The position numbers were made by a program, and so were the translations under genes. The notes beneath the pieces are model-generated. The model was not told the DNA's origin and ran no database searches. It saw nothing but the letters and a program-made list of their open reading frames with translations. A stretch of 35,859 nucleotides of DNA from an archaeon. GTDB taxonomy: Archaea > Nanobdellota > Nanobdellia > Woesearchaeales > UBA11576. Positions 29,492 to 35,859 of this stretch are shown here, one piece after another. Location of the stretch: positions 1 through 35,859 of the forward strand of contig JAGVOD010000060.1 of assembly GCA_020052935.1 (NCBI GenBank), in the 5' to 3' direction. Every line of letters begins with the position of its first letter. Position 1 is the first letter of the stretch.

Positions 29492-30574
29492 ATGGGGTTG
29501 GACATGGAAGAGGCAGTTGATATGCCTAATCTTAGGCTCATTACTAGAAAGGAGAAGGAAGAGGCTGAGCGCCAGCTTATCAGGCTAGGGCTTCTTTCCC
29601 CGATGTACACTCTTTCTTCAGATTCGAAAGGACGCGCAAGGAAGGAAAGGGAGAGCGCTTGGCGCACCTGTTTTGAGAGGGACGTCGACCGTATAATCTA
29701 TTCTATGGCCTATCGCAGGATGAGGAACAAGACGCAAGTTGTCCTTCTCCCCATGGACCAGCACCTTACTACAAGGATGATTCATACTGAAGAGGTGTAT
29801 CAGGTTGCGCGTGGGATATGCTCCTTCCTAGGTCTTAACAGGGTTTTGGCAGAAGCGATCGCAAGAGGTCATGATTTGGGCCACACTCCGTTTGGTCACG
29901 CCGGAGAGGAGGTTCTTACTGAGATAATCCGGGAGCTTACTGGTAACAAGAAATACAAGTTCCATCACGCAAAGTACGGATTGGAGATTGTCGATCGTGT
30001 AGAGAAGAATGGTCGTGGTTTGAACCTGACTTATGAAGTAAAGGATGGCATAGGTAAGCATTCTGACGGCAAGAAAGGTCTTGATGCGAAAGTCCAGCTG
30101 CCTGCGACTCCTGAAGGGCGAGTGGCCCGCATATCTGACAAGATTTCCTATGTATGTAGTGACTTGGACGACCTTTTGCGTGTCGGCGTGATAAAGAGGT
30201 CTCGTATTCCCAAGTCTGCTTTGAAGCTTCTTGGTCCACGGAAGTCGAGGTGGATAGGCACACTTAACCGTGCAGTTGTTGGGTGCAGCCTCGCTACAGG
30301 AGACATAGCGTTCTATGGAGATGTGTATGGTGCGTTCGAGGAGATCAGGCAGTTCATGTACGATACTGCCTATGGTAAAGGAGAGATGGAGAAGGAGTTC
30401 GAGAAGGCCAGGGAGACTATCCGTTCTGTGTTCATGAGAGTGATGGAGACAGAATTCTCAGGTCTTGACCAGAAGGTGGCTGCCTTCAAGGCGTTGGATG
30501 TTGTCGCCTGCATGACTGACCAGTCGATATTGAAGTATTACGTAGATAACTTTGTCCCGCGCGGCCCTTACTAG
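29492..30574 (+). CDS. HD-domain dNTP triphosphohydrolase (dGTPase-like)
   Basis: 360 residues. Hydrolyses deoxynucleoside triphosphates to the nucleoside and triphosphate in characterised relatives; the preferred nucleotide here is unknown. The conserved core is present: YRRMRNKTQVV, RMIHTEEVYQVARGI (metal His), ARGHDLGHTPFGHAGEEVL (HD pair) and RVARISDKISYVCSDLDDLL (metal Asp). Starts with a 40-residue polar segment. Ends directly against the convergent HIT gene, stop to stop. Confidence 0.9.
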   Translation: MGLDMEEAVDMPNLRLITRKEKEEAERQLIRLGLLSPMYTLSSDSKGRARKERESAWRTCFERDVDRIIYSMAYRRMRNKTQVVLLPMDQHLTTRMIHTEEVYQVARGICSFLGLNRVLAEAIARGHDLGHTPFGHAGEEVLTEIIRELTGNKKYKFHHAKYGLEIVDRVEKNGRGLNLTYEVKDGIGKHSDGKKGLDAKVQLPATPEGRVARISDKISYVCSDLDDLLRVGVIKRSRIPKSALKLLGPRKSRWIGTLNRAVVGCSLATGDIAFYGDVYGAFEEIRQFMYDTAYGKGEMEKEFEKARETIRSVFMRVMETEFSGLDQKVAAFKALDVVACMTDQSILKYYVDNFVPRGPY

Positions 30575-31147
30575 CTAAGGCATCCTCTTCAGCTGTCTTA
30601 TGAGGTAGCTTTCTTTTCCTTCAGCAAGCTCTTTTGTCTTTTCTTGCTTCTCTTCTTTTTCCTCTTTGCCTGTCTCTGCCTCTATCTTCTCGATCTTCTT
30701 CTTGTCCAGGTCGACTATCTCTTTCTTTTTTTCGTGTCCTAGGAGGTCGCACTTGTCTTTTATCTTGGACTGGACGCTTTTCATCTCTTCTTCAGGTACC
30801 TTGTTCGGGGTCCATATGAAGTTAAGGTCGTCGCCGGATTTTCTCGCTATGACGTCGAGGTGGAAATGCCCTTCTTCCTTGATTATGCTGCCTGTATTCG
30901 CCAGTATGTTTGTGCCATGCGCTTCCAGTGTCTCGAACAGCGATGATGCTGAGAAGCTTGCTGCGTAGAATGCGTGTTCCAGCTCCTTTTCATCGATCTT
31001 CTGCACGTTCTTGTGGTGTGCTTTTGAGATTATCTGGACATGGCCTTTTGTCGCTTGTCTCTCTGGCACTATCGCTATTATCTTCTCGTCTTCGTAGAGC
31101 AGGTTATGTCTGTTCTCGATTATTTCGCAGTATTTGCATTCGCTCAT
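30575..31147 (-). CDS. HIT-family protein, triad HxHxD
   Basis: 190 residues. Histidine-triad fold with N-terminal zinc-type CKYC, VPERQATKGHVQIISKAHH, and the active-site strand GHFHLDVIAR. The first two His of H-x-H-x-H are present, including the middle nucleophile; the third is Asp. Family members hydrolyse nucleotide-phosphate bonds. The last ~60 residues are a charged Glu/Lys tail. Overlaps the upstream HIT gene by four bases (ATGA), so both are translated together. Confidence 0.85.
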   Translation of the reverse strand: MSECKYCEIIENRHNLLYEDEKIIAIVPERQATKGHVQIISKAHHKNVQKIDEKELEHAFYAASFSASSLFETLEAHGTNILANTGSIIKEEGHFHLDVIARKSGDDLNFIWTPNKVPEEEMKSVQSKIKDKCDLLGHEKKKEIVDLDKKKIEKIEAETGKEEKEEKQEKTKELAEGKESYLIRQLKRMP

Positions 31148-31884
31148 TTTTCCTTGATTATCTTGTCTAGCCTGAGTTTTGATGGCTTTTTAGGCGTCAA
31201 TCTCGCTTTGACTTCTCCTATTATTGCGTCGAGGTCCTTTCCTTTGAACAGGCTGCTCAGCTGCGGGTGTTGCTTCGCGAGTCTTTTGAACTCTTCTGGC
31301 TTGTGGAGTATCATCTCTTTCAGCTGCGGGTTGGAGTCGATTGCATTCAGGAGCTGTTCCTTCGTCAGTGTCTCACCGCCCTGTTGAGCTGTGAAACCCA
31401 TCGAAGCAAGGTTCTGTGTCAAGAGTGCTTTGATGTGTCTTGCTATCTTTCCCATCACTCCTTTTGTCTCCTCTTCGCTCGTTTCCTTACCTTTGGCGTC
31501 GAGCATGTCGAGGCCGTCGCCTTTCTCACGGGGGATTATGTGGAGCATGAAGTGGCTGCTCTGCTGTCCTGCTGCCGCTCCGTTCGCGATGAATATCGTT
31601 GTCTCTTTGCACAGCATAGCGTCTTTTACGCAGCGGTCTATGTCTTTTGTCTTGTCGACTAGCTGCCTGAAAGTCTCTTCTGGTATGAGAGGCATTATCG
31701 GGTAATGCTCTTTCGGCATAAGAAGTACGTGCCCTTTGGAGGCTGGGTTTATGTCCAGGATTCCTATGAGGAGCTTGTCCTCATAGACCTTCTTTGTCTC
31801 CATCTTGCCGGCTATTATCTGGCAGAATATGCATTGCTCTTTCTGCTGCTCTATCGCTTTCTGCTGTTCAGGGCTGAGTTGCAT
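31144..31884 (-). CDS. HIT-family protein, triad HxMxH, with extra C-terminal domain
   Basis: 246 residues. The N-terminal ~135 residues are a HIT domain: CIFCQIIAG with a CxxC, VLLMPKEHYPIM and SSHFMLHIIPR. Here the middle His of the triad, the catalytic nucleophile in known enzymes, is Met, so it is probably not a hydrolase and may bind nucleotides instead. The C-terminal ~100 residues are helical (LTKEQLLNAIDSNPQLKEMILHKPEEFKRLAKQHPQLSSLF), of unknown family, ending in a basic segment. Upstream partner of the other HIT gene. Confidence 0.85.
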   Translation of the reverse strand: MQLSPEQQKAIEQQKEQCIFCQIIAGKMETKKVYEDKLLIGILDINPASKGHVLLMPKEHYPIMPLIPEETFRQLVDKTKDIDRCVKDAMLCKETTIFIANGAAAGQQSSHFMLHIIPREKGDGLDMLDAKGKETSEEETKGVMGKIARHIKALLTQNLASMGFTAQQGGETLTKEQLLNAIDSNPQLKEMILHKPEEFKRLAKQHPQLSSLFKGKDLDAIIGEVKARLTPKKPSKLRLDKIIKEK

Positions 31885-31938
31885 GTATGGACAAGAAAGA
31901 AATAGCTGTAATAAATCTTTCTACTGTGTTTTTTCTGC

Positions 31939-32826
31939 CTATTCCCTCAGAGCCACAAGTGTGTACGGCTGTATCGGGTTTGGCACCTTGGCTATCCTTG
32001 CCACGTTGGTCTCTATTATTTGGACATGGCGCGGTATCTGGACCGAATTGCCGACTATGATGAGTTGTCTTCCTCTTAAGTCACGCTTGCTGGCAAGCTT
32101 CTCTTTGCCGTATGCTGTTTCGTGGCCTTGCTCAGGTTTGTACTTGCTTGCGTTGTGGCTGGCAAGGTCTGTGACTTGTATCTCGACCTCGAGTCCTCGC
32201 ATTATTGGATTGCCGTTCTCGTATATCATGTTCAGGTGTGTTGATGTGTATCCGTTGGATTTTCTGTGGCGTTCCAAGTGCTCGAGTCTTAGGAAAGGTA
32301 TTGCGATTATCCTGTCGACAAGTTTCTCTATATCCTTCTCTTCCTTGACAACCCCCTCTATGCCGTTCACGTCGCCCACCATCAGCTTGTGCCTGTTGTG
32401 TCTCTCGCAAAGCCTTCCATATACGACTGTCTTTCGCGGCGTTTTCTCTGCTGTGCTGTCGGGATGCTTTGTCCTTGAGATGACCTTGACTACCGGCGAT
32501 TCTGCATCAAGGTTGTGGTATGTCGTTATCTTGCCATCCCTTACGACGTAGTGCGGTAGGTGATGGTTCTGTACAGTGACTATGTGTCTTGGGCAGAGTT
32601 CAGGAAGCAATTTTGCCATTATCTCTTCGAGATGTCTTGGGTCGCGCTCCACTATGACGAGCTTGCTTCTGTCAATGAACCTTCGTTCTCTGTCTGCCTC
32701 AATGAGTGCATTTAGAAGTTGGCCTGTCCTGAGATCATTCATGTTGCTTACTGTGCCTGCAGCTTGGTCTATTCTTAGGTCTAGCTCGTCTGACCTTTCA
32801 GTCGTTGCAAAGCTCCAATATTTCAT
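31939..32826 (-). CDS. RelA/SpoT-like nucleotidyltransferase-domain protein
   Basis: 295 residues from the ATG at 32826 (AGGTG lies nine bases upstream; the track uses a TTG at 32838). Residues ~110-245 show the RelA/SpoT synthetase pattern: ISRTKHPDS (RxKxxxS, ATP site), VGDVNGIEG (usually DxxGxR, the Arg is Glu here), SNGYTSTH (GYxSxH), GLEVEIQV (EIQ) and a late GHETAYGK. Relatives make (p)ppGpp or related nucleotides. The changed residue leaves activity uncertain. The first ~110 residues form a separate unknown domain (RIDQAAGTVSNMNDLRTGQLLNALIEADRERRFIDRSKLVIVE). No HD hydrolase domain in the protein. Preceded by a long structured leader. Confidence 0.72.
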   Translation of the reverse strand: MKYWSFATTERSDELDLRIDQAAGTVSNMNDLRTGQLLNALIEADRERRFIDRSKLVIVERDPRHLEEIMAKLLPELCPRHIVTVQNHHLPHYVVRDGKITTYHNLDAESPVVKVISRTKHPDSTAEKTPRKTVVYGRLCERHNRHKLMVGDVNGIEGVVKEEKDIEKLVDRIIAIPFLRLEHLERHRKSNGYTSTHLNMIYENGNPIMRGLEVEIQVTDLASHNASKYKPEQGHETAYGKEKLASKRDLRGRQLIIVGNSVQIPRHVQIIETNVARIAKVPNPIQPYTLVALRE

Positions 32827-32838
32827 TTCTCTCAACAC

Positions 32839-33073
32839 CTGGATGGTTTTTGCTTCTCCTTGTTTTCAGCCCAGCCTCTTCAAGGACTTTATTCCGCTAG
32901 AATTGATGTTGCGCAACAAAGTCCCCGTTTGGCGTAGGACTTTGTTAACGCATGATTGTATACGTGTTAAAGACGCCAGTGAAGACATCTCCATCTAGTG
33001 AAATGTCCAAGTTACTTTTCCAGCATCGCTTCATCTCACCAAATGTCATATTAACTAGTACATAGTAACACCA
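32839..33073 (-). other. Long structured leader upstream of the RelA/SpoT-like gene
   Basis: About 235 bases separate the TATA box at 33074-33086 from the ORF. It contains AACAAAGTCC/GGACTTTGTT (10 perfect pairs, ~32906-32944) nested in TGCG/CGCA, and a weaker GACAT/ATGTC hairpin near 32985. Could be a regulatory leader or an independent small RNA. No known riboswitch motif recognised. Confidence 0.4.
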
Positions 33074-33086
33074 AAGTATTTAAATG
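33074..33086 (-). promoter_or_regulatory. TATA box upstream of the structured leader
   Basis: The minus strand reads CATTTAAATACTT. It is the best match between the SRP RNA gene and the RelA/SpoT-like gene. Confidence 0.45.
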
Positions 33087-33140
33087 TTTTGTTTTTGAAC
33101 TTTACTTTTTATAAATTATAAACAGTGGTTTATAAAGAAA

Positions 33141-33427
33141 GTAGGCAGGCACACCCAAGGATGGGCCTACCCAAAACCTGATGGTTTGACCTCAGCTTCT
33201 CCTCGACTCCGCTACCCCTGGAGCACCAACCAGACTGGTTAGGGCTGCTCTGTTCCCAGCCTGACCCGATTCCCGGTAAGGCCAGTCCCCAAGGACAGAG
33301 TGTCATTGTCCAAGCCAAGACCAGCAAGCCTTGGATAGACCTCTCCTCAAGCTTCGGCCCCATCGTGAAGTCGTTTTATGGTTACAGGAGACGACTAACC
33401 TCCCAGCCTAGCCTGCCCGTGCGGCTC
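33141..33427 (-). ncRNA. ffs: Signal recognition particle (7S) RNA
   Basis: RNA scaffold of the archaeal SRP. The minus strand has the Alu-domain signature CTCCTGTAACC (UGUAAC) in GAGGTTAGTCGTCTCCTGTAACC. Helix 8 is GGGTCAGGCTGGGAACAGAGCAGCCCTAACC, with the conserved GGAA loop and the asymmetric AGCAGCC side that binds SRP54. The ends pair through GGGCAGG near the 5' end and CCTGCC near the 3' end (helix 1), giving a length of about 280-290 bases, normal for archaea. Exact ends are approximate. A TATA box lies just upstream. Confidence 0.9.
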
Positions 33428-33438
33428 AAAGCTGGAAT

Positions 33439-33449
33439 GTTTTTTAAAT
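33439..33449 (-). promoter_or_regulatory. TATA box for SRP RNA
   Basis: The minus strand reads ATTTAAAAAAC, about 20-28 bases before the expected RNA start near 33420. Confidence 0.5.
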
Positions 33450-33458
33450 GTTTGCCAA

Positions 33459-33629
33459 GACAGCTCTGTCTGGAGAGTAGCCAGTGCCTTTTTTGCGAAG
33501 CGTCTTTCACTTTCTCCTTCACTCGCGACAGGGGGAAGCCCCCTACGGGGATGTCGCGATTAGCTAAAGATATTCTGTGAGCGTAGCCTGGCACTGGCCG
33601 AAGCGAAGCTGAGTCTCCAGACAGAGCTG
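33459..33629. mobile_element. Interspersed structured element, copy D
   Basis: ~171 bases with perfect 16-base terminal inverted repeats CAGCTCTGTCTGGAGA (33461-33476) and TCTCCAGACAGAGCTG (33614-33629). Outer stem AGCCAGTGCC/GGCACTGGC, GCGAAGCG (33495-33502), inner stem TCGCGACA/TGTCGCGA, core GGGGGAAGCCCCCTACGGGGA. Flanking TGCCAA on both sides may be a short target duplication but is less clear than in copies B and C. It shares the GAAGYGAAGCTGAGTCTCC 3' segment with copy C. Wedged between the SRP RNA promoter and the promoter of the next gene. Confidence 0.8.
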
Positions 33630-33641
33630 CCAATCCCAAAG

Positions 33642-33652
33642 TTTTAAATATA
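33642..33652 (+). promoter_or_regulatory. TATA box for the small winged-helix gene
   Basis: TTTTAAATATA lies 38-48 bases ahead of the ATG at 33690, leaving room for the GGTGGTG ribosome binding site. Confidence 0.5.
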
Positions 33653-33689
33653 AAAATTAGTGATAGACTTGTAATTGGTGGTGATTTTT

Positions 33690-33944
33690 ATGAAAAAAGA
33701 GAGTTCATCAAAGAATCTTCATTCCCCGACGCTGAATACTATAATGATGGTCGAGGCTGTCCTCGAGGACGCTGAAGGCGATTACTTGTCTATTCCTGCG
33801 CTGAAGAAGAAGCTGCCGAAGCAGGTGAATCACAACACGCTGATGCAGATCCTGGCTTATCTCGAGGAGAGCAACAAGATTTCTGTGAGCCTCAAGGGCG
33901 TGACGTGGGCGCATAAGCTCAGTTCTAAGTTGAGACGCACGTGA
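33690..33944 (+). CDS. Small winged-helix protein
   Basis: 84 residues from MKKESSSK, chosen for GGTGGTG about six bases upstream; the track adds MVVIF. Residues ~12-80 form a winged helix: NTIMMVEAVLEDAEGDYLSIPALKKKLPKQVNHNTLMQILAYLEESNKISVSLKGVTWAHK. It is probably a DNA-binding regulator or an accessory wHTH. It is convergent with the presenilin-like gene. No specific family recognised. Confidence 0.82.
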   Translation: MKKESSSKNLHSPTLNTIMMVEAVLEDAEGDYLSIPALKKKLPKQVNHNTLMQILAYLEESNKISVSLKGVTWAHKLSSKLRRT

Positions 33945-33967
33945 CTATAATACGTATGCAACTGCGA

Positions 33968-34864
33968 CTATATCACTAGTTGTAGAAGTCCGTATCCGAC
34001 GAAACATCCTGCGGTTACGAACGGCATTGCCGGGTAGAACTTGTCTTTCTTTGCGAACAGCAATAGTAGTAGCAGCGCGACGCTTACTACTGCGGGGATT
34101 ATCAAGACTTTGGCGAATCCGACGCTTTTCATCAGCACGCCTGCGAACAGCAGCGGGAAGCCCATATCCCCTCCGCCGAGGATTGCGCTCTTTATGGTCT
34201 CTTGGACCTTCTTCCCTTTCTTCTCTTCCTTGGCCTTCTGCTCGGATTTCTTTGGCAGCTGGTAGGGTATTGATATGCCTGCAAAGACTTTGGATTCTGT
34301 CTGGAACTGTGCCATCTTGACCATGTGTTTGCTCTGCCAGACCGCGATTATATCATATACAGAGATGAGCACCAATAATATGACTGCTGCGTATAGGTTC
34401 ATTATCGGGACGAATATGGCCGCTAGCCCGCCATAGACGAAAATCTCGCTTAGGTTATGTACTATGAAGTTTGGCTTGTATATCTTCAGTATCGCAACAA
34501 TGACGGCTAGCACCACCGCGATGACTTGTGGTATGAACGCTGAGAACGCTATAGTCAAGCACAGTGCTACCGAGAGGAAGAACCATAGCTTCCAGAGCTT
34601 CAGCCCTTTGAATTTTATCAGTAGCAGCACGAGAACTGTGCCGATCAGTACGGCTCCGAGTATGAATATGTATGATTGTGACTCGTCTATCTCAGGCCTT
34701 TGCATGTCGAGCGGCAGTTTGTTGTAGGTTATGTTGATGACTTCTCCTGTTGTCTCATTCACGACCTTCTGCGCTACGTATTGGTTCGTGACCGCTAAGC
34801 CGACAACCTGCGATAGGAAGAATACTGCGACCAGGATCAGCGTTATCCAGACTGTATGTTTCAT
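33968..34864 (-). CDS. Presenilin/signal-peptide-peptidase-like intramembrane aspartyl protease
   Basis: 298 residues, about nine membrane segments. The two catalytic Asp motifs of the A22 family are present: SVYDIIAVW with D171, and GGGDMGFPL with D233 (GxGD). The PAL motif reads PAMP (278-281), a Leu to Met change. The long loop between the two Asp segments carries a basic stretch (KKSEQKAKEEKKGKKVQE), as in other family members. Such enzymes cleave transmembrane segments of other proteins, here likely leftover signal peptides or membrane-bound regulators. TATA box (GGTTTAAATA) 25 bases upstream. Confidence 0.92.
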   Translation of the reverse strand: MKHTVWITLILVAVFFLSQVVGLAVTNQYVAQKVVNETTGEVINITYNKLPLDMQRPEIDESQSYIFILGAVLIGTVLVLLLIKFKGLKLWKLWFFLSVALCLTIAFSAFIPQVIAVVLAVIVAILKIYKPNFIVHNLSEIFVYGGLAAIFVPIMNLYAAVILLVLISVYDIIAVWQSKHMVKMAQFQTESKVFAGISIPYQLPKKSEQKAKEEKKGKKVQETIKSAILGGGDMGFPLLFAGVLMKSVGFAKVLIIPAVVSVALLLLLLFAKKDKFYPAMPFVTAGCFVGYGLLQLVI

Positions 34865-34887
34865 GCCGGTTTTGTTTTCATAAAACT

Positions 34888-34897
34888 ATTTAAACCA
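34888..34897 (-). promoter_or_regulatory. TATA box for the presenilin-like protease
   Basis: The minus strand reads GGTTTAAATA about 24-33 bases ahead of the ATG at 34864, in the short divergent gap to the gene at 34917. Confidence 0.5.
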
Positions 34898-34916
34898 TTC
34901 GTTTTTACCAGGAGGC

Positions 34917-35366
34917 ATGAAAATCGCCCACAGCATCAGGCTCAGTGTCTTCTCTTATGAAGGCGAGGACTCCGAGAAGATTGCGAAGGTTTTTGCTTCT
35001 CTTTTTCCATTTCCGCTTGAGCAGGAGAAGCTTGCTGTCAAACGCACTAATGCTAGTGGCTTCAGCGAGAAGACCATAGTCATCTTTGAGCTGTTCTTGG
35101 AGAAAGAGAAGCACACTTCAGCATTTCTGAAGTATCTAAAGCAGCGTCTATCTGATGACCAGAGGCAGCTTCTTCTCCGTCAGTCCGAATCCAGACTGGA
35201 TTCTGAACTGAGCTTCTTCATCCGCTTGGACAAGCCTAAGCTTCTTGATGAAGACCGGGTCTGGATAACTGACTCTGGCAACTGCTTCCACATCAAGATG
35301 AGCATCGCAGCATACCCATCTACCCACGAGTCCGCTCTTAAAGTCGTGGAGAACTGGCTGGGCTGA
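34917..35366 (+). CDS. COG1325-type predicted RNA-binding protein
   Basis: 149 residues. The N-terminal AHSIRLSVFSYEGEDSEKIAKVFASLFPF resembles the archaeal family annotated as exosome-associated or RNA-binding (COG1325), with the conserved start of a ferredoxin-like fold. The C-terminal half has SFFIRLDKPKLLDEDRVWIT and IKMSIAAYPSTHESALKVVENWL, matching the family RLDK...AYPA..E pattern. Function in RNA processing is suggested by gene neighbourhood in other archaea and is not proven. AGGAGG lies unusually close (about two bases) to the ATG. Confidence 0.8.
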   Translation: MKIAHSIRLSVFSYEGEDSEKIAKVFASLFPFPLEQEKLAVKRTNASGFSEKTIVIFELFLEKEKHTSAFLKYLKQRLSDDQRQLLLRQSESRLDSELSFFIRLDKPKLLDEDRVWITDSGNCFHIKMSIAAYPSTHESALKVVENWLG

Positions 35367-35378
35367 TTTCTATCGTTA

Positions 35379-35389
35379 AGTTTAAATAG
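35379..35389 (+). promoter_or_regulatory. TATA box for trpS
   Basis: AGTTTAAATAG lies ~23-33 bases ahead of the ATG at 35412, consistent with a leaderless transcript. Confidence 0.5.
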
Positions 35390-35411
35390 CCAAAACCTTG
35401 CCTCTCGTCAT

Positions 35412-35859
35412 ATGGTAAAGACAATCGACCCGTATGGTTCAGATATCCCTGAGGACTACACGAAACTCATAAAAGATTTCGGTTTGGAGGAGTTCGAGCT
35501 AGGTACGTTTCCGGATCCGAACAGGGTCATGCGTCGCGGTGTCGTGTTTGGCGGTCGCGATCTCAAAGTCATCGGGGATTGCATCAGGCAGAAAAAACCT
35601 TTCTATGTCCTTTCAGGCATAATGCCTACCGGAGATAAGATTCATTTCGGCAACAAGCTTGTTGTTGAGAACATCCGTTATTTCCAGGAGCATGGCGCAA
35701 AAGCATACATCCTCGTGGCCGATCTTGAGGCTGCGGCTGCCCGCGGCGTAACTTTGGAAGAAGGCAGGAAGCGTGCGTTGGAGTTCCACATCCCTGCCTA
35801 CATCGCTCTTGGTCTTGATCCTAAGAAGACCGTCTTTTATTTCCAGTCAGAGAATCGCG
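35412..35859 (+). CDS. trpS: Tryptophanyl-tRNA synthetase, archaeal type (N-terminal part)
   Basis: The first 149 codons of a gene cut by the window end; absent from the ORF track because it has no stop. The translation begins MVKTIDPYGSDIPEDYTKLIKDFGLEEF, then RRGVVFGGRDLKVI, SGIMPTGDKIHFGNKLVVENI (the HIGH-equivalent reads HFGN) and ILVADLEAAAARGVTLEEGRKRALEF. This is the archaeal/eukaryotic TrpRS pattern, where MPTG/MPSG, ADLEA and the FGxRD segment are diagnostic; bacterial TrpRS differs. It charges tRNA-Trp. Confidence 0.93.
   Translation, partial: MVKTIDPYGSDIPEDYTKLIKDFGLEEFELGTFPDPNRVMRRGVVFGGRDLKVIGDCIRQKKPFYVLSGIMPTGDKIHFGNKLVVENIRYFQEHGAKAYILVADLEAAAARGVTLEEGRKRALEFHIPAYIALGLDPKKTVFYFQSENR

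Noticed and set aside
33130-33363. 77-residue minus ORF
   Set aside because: It lies inside the SRP RNA, which explains the sequence fully.
12741-33629. Interspersed repeats as a CRISPR array
   Set aside because: The copies are kilobases apart, 171-215 bases long and self-complementary; there are no regularly spaced repeats or cas genes.

Overview
The window is archaeal. It carries the archaeal ribosomal/RNA polymerase operon (uS13, uS4, uS11, RpoD, tRNA-Leu, eL18, uL13, uS9, RpoN). It also has FEN1 with a PCNA-binding tail, Trm5, archaeal RNase J, Sec61 beta, alpha-NAC, a presenilin-type protease, archaeal TrpRS, archaeal RNase P RNA and SRP RNA. TATA boxes sit 20-30 bases ahead of many starts, so many transcripts are probably leaderless. 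Bacterial-type GyrA, bacterial-type LeuRS and ScpB, together with many short conserved unknowns (coiled coils, winged helices), point to a DPANN archaeon, most likely Woesearchaeota-like. The lineage call is inference; there is no rRNA in the window.

Layout. 1-5.3 kb: operon of a winged-helix/nuclease-like protein, FEN1 and Trm5, facing a Ser/Thr kinase and a coiled-coil protein with a lamin-tail domain. 5.7-9.5 kb (minus strand): RNase J, a PHP phosphoesterase, intron-containing tRNA-Leu(CAA), and a three-gene unknown operon containing two paralogous domains. 9.8-12.7 kb: a surface protein, then a winged-helix protein, ScpB and a zinc ribbon. 13.1-16.7 kb: gyrA and a THUMP methyltransferase. 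16.9-19.9 kb: RNase P RNA, Sec61 beta-NAC, two paralogous helical proteins and a membrane protein. 20.0-24.4 kb: tRNA-His and the ribosomal/RNAP operon. 24.4-25.7 kb: a gene-free stretch full of hairpins. 25.7-35.9 kb: coiled-coil/winged-helix protein, LeuRS, dGTPase-like HD protein, two HIT proteins, RelA/SpoT-like protein, SRP RNA, small winged-helix protein, presenilin-like protease, COG1325-like RNA-binding protein and the start of TrpRS.

The most striking content is non-coding. Four intergenic copies (171-215 bases) of one structured element share an invariant core, GGGGG-A-NG-CCCCC-TACGGGGA. The core lies in two nested stems whose sequences differ between copies while pairing is kept. 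Two copies are flanked by exact 8- and 11-base direct repeats, as expected of a non-autonomous mobile element that preserves an RNA-like fold. Other gaps hold arrays of short near-perfect hairpins, some sharing a TCAGRAATC-NNN-GATTYCTGA module. All three tRNA genes carry insertions: a 51-base canonical intron in tRNA-Leu(CAA), a hairpin in the D-loop of tRNA-Leu(GAG), and two insertions in tRNA-His (anticodon loop and T-loop).

Functionally the window is mostly information processing (translation, tRNA maturation, RNA decay, topology, condensin) plus signalling-like proteins. No CRISPR array, rRNA or intact transposase was seen.
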